Assembly: GCA_963798985.1 (NCBI GenBank)
Contig: CAWCVL010000008.1
Location: 62,001-126,000 of the forward strand
DNA length: 64,000 nucleotides
Direction: 5' to 3'
Source of the DNA: JACCTU01 sp963798985
GTDB taxonomy: Bacteria > Actinomycetota > Thermoleophilia > Gaiellales > Gaiellaceae
Shown: positions 34,312-43,117 of the stretch, piece by piece
Position numbering within the stretch: the first letter of the stretch is position 1
How the letters are laid out: every line of letters begins with the position of its first letter
Translations under genes and position numbers: made by a program
Notes under the pieces: generated by a model
Database searches by the model: none
What the model saw: the letters and a program-made list of their open reading frames with translations, nothing else
What the model was told of the DNA's origin: nothing

Positions 34312-37300
34312 GCACGCTCGCCCCGAACCCGGAGCAGCAGGCGGCGATCGAAGCCGAAGGCCGCGTGTTCCTCTCCGCAGGTGCAGGGACGGGCAAGACC
34401 GCCGTGCTCGTCGAGCGGTTCGTCCGCGCTGTGTGCGACCGCGGGATCGACGTCGGGTCGATCCTCGTGATCACCTACACGCGCAAGGCCGCGGGCGAGC
34501 TCCGCGCGCGCATCCGGCGTGAGCTGCGCGAGCGCGGCCGGCACGACCTCGCGCGCGAGCTCGACGGCGCGTGGATCGCGACGATCCACGGCTTCTGCGC
34601 GCGGCTGCTCCGCACCTACCCCTTCGAGGCCGGGCTCGACCCGCGTTTCCGCGAGCTCGACGGCGCGCAGGCATCGGTCCTCGCAAGCGAGGCGTTCGCG
34701 GAGGCGCTCGACGAGTTCTGTGCACGCGAGGAGCCGGAGCGCCTGCAGCTGCTCGCGACCTACGGCACCGCGGCGCTCCGGCGGATGCTGATCGGCGTCT
34801 ACGAGACGCTGCGCTCAGCCGGTCGCGAGCTCGTGCTGGAGCTCGGCGAACGCGCGCCGCTCTCCGAACGCGTCGAGACGCTCCGCGACGCTTCGCGCTG
34901 TCTCGCGATCGACGCAGGCGCGACAGAGCTCCAGCGCGCGAACGCCGCCGGCCTGCTCGACGTCCTCGCCGGTTCGCCCGCGCCCGACCGGCTGGTCGAC
35001 CTCTCCGCTCACAAGGTGCGAGGCAGCGAGCGCACTGCGTCGTACGAGGAGGCGCGCAAGGTGGTCGAGCAGTCGGCGCTCGACGAGCTCGCGGTTCGCG
35101 ACCGCGACCTGCTCCAGGCGCTGCTCGAGGGTTTCGCGCGCGCGTACGACGCGGCGAAGCGCCGCGAGGGAGTACTCGACTTCGAGGATCTGCAGCTCAA
35201 CGCGCGGGATCTCCTACGCTCCAACGAGCGGATCCGCGAGCGCGAGCATCTGCGCTTCGTGGGGATCATGGTCGACGAGTTCCAGGACACGAACCGGCTC
35301 CAGTGCGAGCTGATCGACCTCGTCGCCAACGGTCCTGCGAGGCCCGAGCTCTTCTTCGTCGGCGACGAGTTCCAGTCGATCTACGGGTTCAGGCACGCGG
35401 ACGTTCAGGTCTTCCGCGAGCGGCGCGAGGCGGAGGGCGGAGGGCTCGCGCTCGTCCGCAACTACCGCTCGCGCCCCGAAGTGCTCGCGGCGGTCAACCA
35501 CCTGTTCCAGGACGAGTTCGGCGACGGCTTCCAGCCGCTCGCGGCGTCCGGCGAGTTCCCGGACCCCGTGTTCGGCCACCCCGTCGAGCTGCTGGTCACC
35601 GAGAAGGAGACGTACGCCGACACGGGCGTGCACTGGCGGCGAGCGGAGGCGAAGCACATCGCGCGTCGAGTGCGGGAGCTCGTCGACGAGGGGGCGGCGA
35701 CGCCCGGCGAGATCGTGCTGCTCTTCGCGGCGGGCACCGACGCGGACGCCTACGAAGAAGAGTTGCGCCAGGCAGGGCTGCCGACGTATCGAGCGACCGG
35801 CCGCGGGTACTTCGGCCAGCAGCAGGTCGTCGATCTCCTCTCGTACTTGCTCCTGCTCCAGAACCGCTACGACGACCAGGCGCTCGTCGCCGTGCTCGCG
35901 TCGCCGTTCGTCGGCGTCTCGAACGACGCGCTCGTGCTGATCCGTCGCGCAGCATCGAAGCGGCCGCTGTTCACGGGGATCGAGAAGGGCTTGCCGCCCG
36001 AGCTCGACGAGCGGGACGCGCAGCTGATCCGCGCATTCCTCCAGCGCTACGAGCGGCTCGTCCGGGCGCTTCCGCGGCTGCCGCTCGAGCGTCTGCTGCG
36101 AGCAGATCGTCGTCCGAGCACGACTACGACCTCGCGGTGCTGACGCAGTGGGACGGCCGCCGCCGTTACGCGAACCTGCGCAAGCTCGCACGGCTCGCGC
36201 GTTCCTACGAGGAGCTGCGCGGCCCGAACATCGAAGGGTTCGTCCGCTTCGTCCGCGACCAGGAGGCCGTCGGCGCGAAGGAGCTCGAGGCGGTCGCGGA
36301 GGAGGAGGGCTCGGACTCGGTGCGGCTGCTCACCATCCACGCCGCGAAGGGCCTCGAGTTCAAAGTGGTCGTCGTCGCCGACGCGGGACGCGACAAACGC
36401 GCGCCCGACGCCGACGAGATCCTCGCGCTCGCCGACGGGCGCTTCGGGTTCAGGGTCGCCGACCCTGCGACGAGCAAACGGCGCGGCGCCTTCGACTACG
36501 ACGAGGTCCGGAAAGCTCGGGAGGAAGAGGACCGCGCGGAACGGCTCCGCCTCTACTACGTCGCGATGACGCGCGCCGTCGACCGGCTGATCGTCTCCGG
36601 TGCGATCGACCGCGAGAGCACGGCCGACCGCTCGACGCCGATGGGCTGGGTGCTGCAGCGGCTCGATGCCGCCGAGGAGCTCGCCGCCGCAAACGGCGCG
36701 CCGCTCGAGCTCTCCCGCGGGAATGCGCTCGTGCAGGTTCGCTTCGACCGGTACCGCGAAGAGCCCGAAGCGACTCGAGGTGCGCAGGCGAGCCGGGCCA
36801 GCTCGAGCTGTTCAGCGAGGGCGCGGTCGAGCCGCTGCCACCGCCGGCGCCGACGCTCCCCGAGCTGCACGCGATCCCCGAGCCCGCGCTCCACCACGTC
36901 CGTCGCCTGTCGTTCACTGCTCTTTCTCTCTTCGAGACGTGCTCGTACCGCTACTTCGCCGAGCGCGTCGCAGGCATGCGCTCGCTCGATGTCGCGCCCG
37001 TCGGTCACGAAGGTCTGTCGGGGACAGCGATCGGCAGCGCCGTGCACGCTGAGCTCGAGCACGTGGACCTTGCAGCGCCTGCGCTGGCGGACGGCTGGGA
37101 GGAGCGCGTTCGCGGCGCGTACCCGAGCGCGACCGACGAGGAGGTCGAGCGGATCCGAAGCCTGATCGAGGCGTACTGCACGTCGGAGCTCGCCGGCCGC
37201 GTGGCCGCCCTCGACGGCGTCGCGAAGGAACGGCACTTCACCTTCGAGCACGACGGCGTGCTGATCCACGGCTTCCTCGACACGTACCACCGCGCCGGTG

Positions 37301-37678
37301 ACCGCGCGCTCGTCGTCGACTACAAGTCGAACCTGCTCGACGGCCAGGAACCCGCCGAGATCGTCGCGCGCTCGTACGAGCTCCAGCGGCTCGTGTACGC
37401 GCTCGCGTGTTTCCGCGCGGGTGCCGAGGAGGTCGAGGTCGCGTACCTGTTCCTCGAGCGGCCGGACGAGCCCGTGGCGACGACGTTCACGCGCACGCAG
37501 GTTCCCGAGCTCGAGGCCGAGCTCTCGGCCGCGATCGCGCGCCTGCGCGCCGGCGAGTTCCGGCCCGACGCCGAGCGAGTACGCATGCGCCGGCTGTCCC
37601 GCGCTCGACGTCGTCTGCGCCGGGCCGAGGCTGCCGTATCAGCCGGTTGCGAGCGACGCCGCCGCGGCGCTCGCGTAG
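34308..37678 (+). CDS. AddA/UvrD-like helicase-nuclease (three frameshifts here)
   Basis: About 1120 residues. SF1 helicase motifs: EQQAAIEAEGRVFLSAGAGTGKTAVL, TYTRKAAGELRARI, VDEFQDTNRLQCELI, LLTIHAAKGLEFKVVVVADA and LYYVAMTRAVDRLIV. C-terminal PD-(D/E)XK nuclease with GTAIGSAVHAELEH and LVVDYKSN, plus cysteines FETCSYRYF and CAGCPALDVVCAGP that suggest a second Fe-S nuclease. The frame changes 3 to 2 near 36105, 2 to 1 near 36790 and 1 to 2 near 37583. All motifs are retained in order, so indel errors are likely. The stop overlaps nth. Confidence 0.85.
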
Positions 37679-38346
37679 TGCGCAGCTTCGTCGCGGAGGC
37701 CCGCCGCCGGGTCCCCGGCCTGAAGCGCATTCGAGTCCGCGAGATCGTCGAACGCCTCGCGCGCGAGCACGAGGACGCGACGATCGCGCTCACGTTCCGC
37801 AGCCCGCTGGAGCTGCTCGTCTCGGTCATGCTCTCCGCGCAGACGACCGACGTGAACGTGAACCGCGTCACCGCGACGTTGTTCGAGAAGTACCACCGGC
37901 CCGAGGACTACCTGGCCGTGCCGCAGGAGGAGCTCGAGCGCGACGTCTTCGCGACCGGCTTCTACCGCCAGAAGGCCAAGGCGATCCGCGGGACGATGCG
38001 CATGCTGCTCGAGGACTTCAACGGGGAGGTCCCGCGAACGCTCGAGGAGTTGACGCGGCTACCCGGTGTCGCCCGCAAGACGGCGAACGTCGTCGCCGCC
38101 GAGCTCGGACGCCCGCAGGGCATCGTCGTCGACACGCACGTGCGCCGGCTCTCCCAGCGACTCGGGCTGACGAAAGAGGAAGACCCGGTCAAGATCGAGC
38201 GTGACCTGATGAAGCTCGTGCCTCGCGAGGACTGGGGGCGCTTCCCGCACCTGCTCATCTGGCACGGCCGGCGTGTGTGCCTCGCGCGCAACCCGCGCTG
38301 CGAGGTGTGCGTGCTGAACGACCTCTGCCCGTCGCGCCGCGTCTAA
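37678..38346 (+). CDS. nth: Endonuclease III
   Basis: 222 residues. DNA glycosylase/AP lyase for oxidised pyrimidines. Helix-hairpin-helix LPGVARKTANVVAAEL with the catalytic lysine, catalytic aspartate in VVDTHVRRLSQRL, and the 4Fe-4S ligands C-x6-C-x2-C-x5-C in CLARNPRCEVCVLNDLC. The GTG shares its G with the preceding TAG stop. Clustered with the end-resection nuclease genes. Confidence 0.95.
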   Translation: MRSFVAEARRRVPGLKRIRVREIVERLAREHEDATIALTFRSPLELLVSVMLSAQTTDVNVNRVTATLFEKYHRPEDYLAVPQEELERDVFATGFYRQKAKAIRGTMRMLLEDFNGEVPRTLEELTRLPGVARKTANVVAAELGRPQGIVVDTHVRRLSQRLGLTKEEDPVKIERDLMKLVPREDWGRFPHLLIWHGRRVCLARNPRCEVCVLNDLCPSRRV

Positions 38347-38788
38347 CGGGGCGACAGCGACACGAGCAGACCGCCGTCTTCGTCGTACGCGGGGAAGACG
38401 TCGGCGGTGACAGTCTTGTCGATCCCGGCTCGCGTGCGGAGTGCGAGTCGCTCCCCGAGTCGCCGGACTCCCCACTCGAGCGCGACGGCGACCGGGTTCG
38501 CGACGCCGTCGCTCCCGCGGAGCCCAAGTGTCTCGACGAGGTCTCGCCCGATCAGCTCGGGCTCGCGGTACCCGTCAGCTCGAACACGCCCTTGCCGATC
38601 GCGAGCACGCGGGCGTCGCGGTCGCAGACGACGAAGCCGGCGCCGGGGGCGGGGTAGTAGTCGTCCATCAGCTCGAAGAGGAAGCCGAAGCCGCACCGCT
38701 GGCACGCTGCCGCCTGGTCGAGCAGGCCTTCCCGGCCGTCGTTGTCGAGCGACCGGTTCTGGCAGTTCGGGCAGATGAAGTACGGCAC
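38343..38788 (-). CDS. Zinc-ribbon/PAS-like sensor protein (frameshifted here)
   Basis: Starts VPYFICPNCQNRSLDND with a second pair CQRCGFGFLFEL, a zinc ribbon, followed by a PAS-like segment (DRDARVLAIGKGVFELTG, then YREPELIGRDLVETLGL). One base is missing near 38575; restoring it joins FELTG to YREPELIG. The C-terminal half ends DEDGGLLVSLSPR. About 148 residues. It starts 7 nt after trxB on the same strand, so a redox- or metal-sensing role is plausible but inferred. It converges on nth with overlapping stops. Confidence 0.65.
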
Positions 38789-38795
38789 GCGGCGA

Positions 38796-39767
38796 TCAGG
38801 ACTCGACGCGAGGCACGGCAAGCGCGTCGTGCAGGTGTCCCTCTTCGGCCGCGAGGAAGCGCTCGGCGTCGAGTGCGCCCATGCAGCCGGACCCGGCGGC
38901 GGTGACCGCTTGCCGGTACGTGTGGTCCTGCACGTCGCCGACCGCGAACACGCCGGGGACGTTGGTCTCGGTCGAGCGCGGGTTCGTGATGAGGTACCCG
39001 GCGTCGTCGTGCTCGAGTTGGTCGAGGAACAGGTTCGTGTTCGGGTCGTGGCCGATCGCGACGAAGAGCCCGTCGGTCGCGTAGTCGATCACCTCGCCCG
39101 TCTCGACGTGCTCGAGCCGCACGCCGCTGAGCTTGCCTTCCTCGACGCCGAGGACGTCGACGACGACGTACGGCGTGAGGAACTCGATCTTCTCGTGTGC
39201 GCGGGCGCGGTCGGTCATGATCGGCGAGGCGCGGAACTCGTTGCGACGGTGGACGATCGTCACCTTCGAGGCGAAGCGCGTCAGGAAGAGCGCCTCCTCC
39301 ATCGCCGAGTCGCCGCCGCCGGCGACCACGACCTCGCGGTCGCGGTAGAAGGCGCCGTCGCAGGTCGCGCAGTAAGTTACGCCGCGGCCCTGAAGAGCGA
39401 CCTCGGACTCGAGCCCGAGCTGGCGCGCGCTCGCGCCGGTCGCCACGACGACCGTGCGGGCCTGATGCTCGTCGTCCCCGACCCAGACGCGGAAGGGGCG
39501 CTCGGAGAAGTCCACCTTGGTCACGTCGTCGGTGATGAACTCGGTTCCAAAGCGCTCGGCCTGCCGGCGGAACTCGACCATCATCTCGGGACCCAGGATT
39601 CCCTCGGGGTACCCGGGGTAGTTCTCGACGTCGCTCGTGATCATCAGCTGGCCGCCCCACTGGAAGCCCTCGATCACGAGCGGCTCCAGGTTGGCGCGGG
39701 CGGCGTAAAGCGCCGCCGTGTAGCCGGCGGGGCCCCCGCCGATGACGATCAGATCACGGACTTCCAT
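38796..39767 (-). CDS. trxB: Thioredoxin reductase
   Basis: 323 residues. FAD motif DLIVIGGGPAGYTAALYAAR, redox-active CATC in GVTYCATCDGAFYR near residue 138, NADPH motif VVVAGGGDSAMEEALFL with the HRRNEFRAS loop, and the C-terminal FAD contact GVFAVGDVQDHTYRQAVTAAGSG. Reduces thioredoxin with NADPH. No thioredoxin gene is adjacent; the partner zinc-ribbon/PAS gene follows. Confidence 0.95.
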   Translation of the reverse strand: MEVRDLIVIGGGPAGYTAALYAARANLEPLVIEGFQWGGQLMITSDVENYPGYPEGILGPEMMVEFRRQAERFGTEFITDDVTKVDFSERPFRVWVGDDEHQARTVVVATGASARQLGLESEVALQGRGVTYCATCDGAFYRDREVVVAGGGDSAMEEALFLTRFASKVTIVHRRNEFRASPIMTDRARAHEKIEFLTPYVVVDVLGVEEGKLSGVRLEHVETGEVIDYATDGLFVAIGHDPNTNLFLDQLEHDDAGYLITNPRSTETNVPGVFAVGDVQDHTYRQAVTAAGSGCMGALDAERFLAAEEGHLHDALAVPRVES

Positions 39768-39818
39768 CTGCAGTATTCAACGGTACCGACCGGATGCATG
39801 TTCCACGAGCGGGACGAC

Positions 39819-39824
39819 TACAAT
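39819..39824 (+). promoter_or_regulatory. -10 box TACAAT
   Basis: Near-consensus -10, 27 nt before the ATG at 39852 in the trxB divergent region. Confidence 0.45.
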
Positions 39825-39851
39825 CTCGCAGCCCGGGGCAGACCCGCTTCG

Positions 39852-40988
39852 ATGGCCGAACAGCCCAGCTGGACAACCCTCCGTGATCTCGCCGGCTTTC
39901 GGTCGGAGGGTGGCTGTGCGATCAGTCTCTACCTCGACCTCGACCCCGCGGACAGCCCGACTCCGACCGCGGTCGACACCCGCGTCAACTCGCTCCTCTC
40001 GGAGGCCGAGAAGCGGGTCGAAGCCCGCCACGACGAGCTGACGCACGGCGAGCGGGAGGGGCTGAAGCAGGACTTCGCGCGGATCCGCGAGTTCTTCGAC
40101 AACGAGTTCAGTCGAGAGGGTGCTCGAGGGCTGGCTGTCTTCGCGTCCGGCGAGTTCTTCCGCCCGTTCCCGGTCGCCGGCTCCGTTCCGGACGACGTGC
40201 ACATCGGCCGCGGCTTCCAGCTCGCGCCCCTTGCGCAGCTCGTCGGCCGCGACGACGGTGCGATCGTCGCGTTCATCGGCCGCGAGCGCGGCCAGGTCTT
40301 TCGTCTCCGCGCGGGGCGGCTGGAGGAGATCGTCGACCGAACGGAGGACCAGTCGGGTCGCGGCGACCCGGTCGGCGCGTCGGACGCGGGCTACCAGCGC
40401 CACCTCGAGAAGCTCGTCGGCGAGCACCTGAAGGATGTCGCCACGGAGCTCGACCGCGCCGTTCGGCGGCTGCGCACGCCGAAGGTCGTCGTCGTCGGCT
40501 CGGAGGAGACGCGCACGGAGTTCCTCGACGCGCTGCCGCACGAGGTCAAGAGCGTCGTCGTCGGCACGACCGAGGCAGAGGCGCACGCCGGCCCGAACGA
40601 GCTGCTCGGGCTCGTGCAGCCGCTGCTCGAGGAAGCCGAGGCCGCCGACGAGCACGAGGCGCTCGAGCGTTGGCACGAGGAGGCCGGAACGAACGGTCGC
40701 GCGGCGTCGGGCTGGGCCGAGACGCTGACGGCGGCCTCCGACTCGCGCGTCGATCTGCTCCTGCACCAGGAGGGCGCAGACAAGCCGGCGCACGAGTGTC
40801 CTGAGTGCGGGCGCGCGTCGCTGGACGGAGGTGAGTGCCCACTCGACGGCACGACGCTCGAGCCGCACGACTCCGCCTTCGACCTCGCCCTCCGACAGAC
40901 GCTGCTGCACGGCGGCTCGCTGCTCGACGTGCGCCACCAGGTCGACCTCGCGCCGGTCGAAGGCGTCGGCGCTCTCCTGCGTTATTAG
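39852..40988 (+). CDS. baeRF-type (bacterial eRF1/Pelota-like) protein
   Basis: 378 residues. N-terminal segment CAISLYLDLDPADSPTPTAVDTR, central domain VAFIGRERGQVFRLRAGRLEEI, RHLEKLVGEHLKDVATELDR, then VVVVGSEETRTEFLDALPHEVKSVVVG, and a C-terminal zinc ribbon CPECGRASLDGGECPLDGT. This matches the bacterial archaeo-eukaryotic release factor families (including VLRF1-like), proposed to act in ribosome rescue or peptide release. A classical GGQ is not visible; the equivalent loop is around QSGRGDPVG. Confidence 0.75.
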   Translation: MAEQPSWTTLRDLAGFRSEGGCAISLYLDLDPADSPTPTAVDTRVNSLLSEAEKRVEARHDELTHGEREGLKQDFARIREFFDNEFSREGARGLAVFASGEFFRPFPVAGSVPDDVHIGRGFQLAPLAQLVGRDDGAIVAFIGRERGQVFRLRAGRLEEIVDRTEDQSGRGDPVGASDAGYQRHLEKLVGEHLKDVATELDRAVRRLRTPKVVVVGSEETRTEFLDALPHEVKSVVVGTTEAEAHAGPNELLGLVQPLLEEAEAADEHEALERWHEEAGTNGRAASGWAETLTAASDSRVDLLLHQEGADKPAHECPECGRASLDGGECPLDGTTLEPHDSAFDLALRQTLLHGGSLLDVRHQVDLAPVEGVGALLRY

Positions 40989-41140
40989 CGCCGCCGCCCG
41001 CGCACGACGCGGACGGACGACGCGGCGGTCCGCTGCGACCGGAGGAGTCGCTGGACGTCCTCCTCCGTGAGCGACGTCTGCTCGTCCGAGACAGCGCGGC
41101 GCTCGCGCCGCCGCCGTCGGAACAGGTCGCGCAGTGGCAT
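40985..41140 (-). CDS. Small basic protein (51 aa)
   Basis: MPLRDLFRRRRRERRAVSDE, then TSLTEEDVQRLLRSQ and an Arg/Val tail. The helix TEEDVQRLL and strongly basic N-terminus look non-random, but I recognise no family. It lies between convergent baeRF and the same-strand rmuC gene; its stop overlaps the baeRF stop by 4 nt. It may be spurious. Confidence 0.35.
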   Translation of the reverse strand: MPLRDLFRRRRRERRAVSDEQTSLTEEDVQRLLRSQRTAASSVRVVRGRRR

Positions 41141-41164
41141 CGCCCAGGATCGTACGACGCCGGG

Positions 41165-42208
41165 CTACGCGGCGTCGAGCGCTCGCGGGAGGTCGAGCGG
41201 CTCCGTTTCGAGCTCCTCTTGATCGCTCGCGCGCTCGAGCTTCGCCTCAAAGCGGTCGAGGCGCCTCTCGGCCTCGCCGTACTTGGTCTGGGCGTTGCCG
41301 ATGTGCTTGCCAACGACGTCGAAGTCGGCCTTGAACCGGTCGAAGTCGTTTCCAAGCTGAGCGACGTAGGCCATGACTTCGTGCGCGTGCTGCTCGATCT
41401 GCAGCCCCTTGAGCCCGAGCGCGATCACCTGCAGCTGAGCCGTGAACGTCGTAGGGGAGACCGGGAACACGCGCTTCTCGTGCGCGTACTGCAGCAGCGA
41501 GCCGGTCTTGCCGCACACGAGCTCGTAGTAGACGGACTCCGCAGGGAGGTACATGAGCGCGAAGTCGTACGTCCCCTCGTCCGGCCGGATGTACTTCGTC
41601 GAAATCGCGTCGACGTGGCCCTTGAGGTCGCGCGCGAACGCTTTCTCGAACAGAAGGCGTTCCTCGTCGGTCTCTGCCGCAGCAAGCCGCTCGAAGTTGT
41701 CGAGCGGGAACTTCGCGTCGATCGGGACGAGCCGGTCGACACGCAGGATCGCGTCGACCCGTTCACCGCTCGCGAAGCTGTACTGAAGCTGGTACGAGTC
41801 CCGGGGCAGCCGATCGCGCAGCAGGTTTTCGAGCAGCAGCTCGCCGAAGCCACCGCGCGCCTTCGGCGGGCGGAGCGCCTGCTCGAGCCGCCCGAATGCC
41901 TTCGCCTGCTCCAGTACCTGCGCCGTCGTCTCGCCGACCCTCGTCAATTGCTCGTGGATCGCTACCGACTGCTTCGAGGCGCTCTCGAGCCGCCGGTCGA
42001 CCTTCGTGTCGAGGTCGGACAGCCGCCGGTCGAGCTTCTCGTCGATCGCCAGCAGTCGGCGATCGACCTCCGCGCTCCGCGTGGTGAGCTCCACGCCCGT
42101 GTCGTCGCGTAGCGTACGAAGCTCCCGGACGATCGCGCGCATGAGCACGACACCGCCCGCCAGGGCGGCGGCAGCCAGGACGAGCGCGATCAGGACCTGG
42201 ATGAGCAT
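41165..42208 (-). CDS. rmuC: DNA recombination protein RmuC
   Basis: 347 residues. N-terminal transmembrane helix LIQVLIALVLAAAALAGGVV, a coiled coil (residues 35-105), then the PD-(D/E)XK-like RmuC domain: GGFGELLLENLLRDRLPRD, VPIDAKFPLDNFERL, YDFALMYLPAESVYYEL, VFPVSPTTFTAQLQVIALGL. RmuC limits inversion between short inverted repeats. ATG 42208 has a TACCGT box 11 nt upstream. Confidence 0.92.
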   Translation of the reverse strand: MLIQVLIALVLAAAALAGGVVLMRAIVRELRTLRDDTGVELTTRSAEVDRRLLAIDEKLDRRLSDLDTKVDRRLESASKQSVAIHEQLTRVGETTAQVLEQAKAFGRLEQALRPPKARGGFGELLLENLLRDRLPRDSYQLQYSFASGERVDAILRVDRLVPIDAKFPLDNFERLAAAETDEERLLFEKAFARDLKGHVDAISTKYIRPDEGTYDFALMYLPAESVYYELVCGKTGSLLQYAHEKRVFPVSPTTFTAQLQVIALGLKGLQIEQHAHEVMAYVAQLGNDFDRFKADFDVVGKHIGNAQTKYGEAERRLDRFEAKLERASDQEELETEPLDLPRALDAA

Positions 42209-42219
42209 CGGGCCAACGA

Positions 42220-42225
42220 ACGGTA
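42220..42225 (-). promoter_or_regulatory. -10 box TACCGT for rmuC
   Basis: Minus-strand TANNNT 11 nt before the rmuC ATG. Confidence 0.45.
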
Positions 42226-42253
42226 GAGAGCCGGTCGGACGGAGCCGCGCTGG

Positions 42254-42259
42254 TACCAT
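42254..42259 (+). promoter_or_regulatory. -10 box TACCAT
   Basis: TANNNT 10 nt before the TTG at 42270. Confidence 0.45.
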
Positions 42260-42269
42260 CGCCGCCAGT

Positions 42270-42959
42270 TTGGCCAGGAAAGCCCGGACGCCCGCACCAC
42301 CGCGGCGAGTACAGGCCCCGAAGACGCGTAAGGACCAGCGTGACCGGCGCGGCCTCTGGGTGATCGTCGCTGCCGTGCTCGTTCTGGCCGCCGTAGCCGG
42401 CGCCGCCGCGTTCTTGCTCCTCGGTGGCGACGAGTCGAAGACGGAGTCGGTCCAGCAGGCAATGACCGACGCCGGGTGCACGTATCGCACGTTCGAGGCC
42501 GAGCCCTCCGGAGTGCACATTGCGAACCCGGCCGCGACGCCGAAGGAATGGAACTCCTTCCCACCCACGAGCGGGCCGCACTTCGGGCAGTGGGTGATCT
42601 GGGGCGAGTACGACGAGCCGGTGCGGCTCGCTCAGGCGGTGCACAACCTCGAGCACGGCGGGATCGTCATGTACTACGGCAGCGACGTGCCGGCCGCGGA
42701 GGTCTCGAAGCTCCGGAGCTTCTACCGCTCCGACCCGGCCGCGATGCTGCTCTCGCCGCTGCCGCGGCTCGGCGACAAGATCGCGCTCACAGCCTGGTAC
42801 GCCCCCGGCGAGGGCGACCAGATCCAGCTCGACGACGCGCAGGGAATCCTCGCCGAGTGCACGCGCTTCGACGACAACGCGTTCGAGGCGTTCCGCGACG
42901 CGTACCGGTTCCAGGGTCCCGAGCGAATCCCGCCGGAGAGCCTCCAGCCCGGCTCTTAG
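42270..42959 (+). CDS. DUF3105 membrane-anchored protein
   Basis: 229 residues: basic cytoplasmic N-terminus, one transmembrane helix (LWVIVAAVLVLAAVAGAAAF), then the DUF3105 domain with WNSFPPTSGPHFGQW, YDEPVRLAQAVHNLEHGGIV and AWYAPGEGDQ. The conserved His residues (SGPH, HNLEHGG) hint at metal binding. Function unknown. TTG start chosen from the -10 box and divergent spacing with rmuC. Confidence 0.82.
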   Translation: MARKARTPAPPRRVQAPKTRKDQRDRRGLWVIVAAVLVLAAVAGAAAFLLLGGDESKTESVQQAMTDAGCTYRTFEAEPSGVHIANPAATPKEWNSFPPTSGPHFGQWVIWGEYDEPVRLAQAVHNLEHGGIVMYYGSDVPAAEVSKLRSFYRSDPAAMLLSPLPRLGDKIALTAWYAPGEGDQIQLDDAQGILAECTRFDDNAFEAFRDAYRFQGPERIPPESLQPGS

Positions 42960-42965
42960 TAGCCT
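42960..42965 (+). promoter_or_regulatory. -10 box TAGCCT for tRNA-Leu
   Basis: TANNNT 6 nt before the mature tRNA 5' end, beginning on the base after the DUF3105 stop. Confidence 0.5.
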
Positions 42966-42971
42966 GGTTCC

Positions 42972-43058
42972 GCCGGGGTGGCGGAACTGGTCAGACGCGC
43001 CCGACTTAAAATCGGGTGCCCGCTCGCGGGCGTGCGGGTTCGAGTCCCGCCCCCGGCA
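42972..43058 (+). tRNA. tRNA-Leu(TAA)
   Basis: 87-nt class II tRNA. Acceptor gccgggg pairs with ccccggc; anticodon stem cccga/tcggg with loop cttaaaa gives anticodon TAA; long variable arm (tgcccgctcgcgggcg); T-arm gcggg ttcgagt cccgc; discriminator A as for Leu. CCA is not encoded. Confidence 0.95.
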
Positions 43059-43117
43059 CTCGCCACGAAAGATCGCCGGTGCGCGGCTCGACCTTTCCTG
43101 GCATCGTCTTGCGCTCG

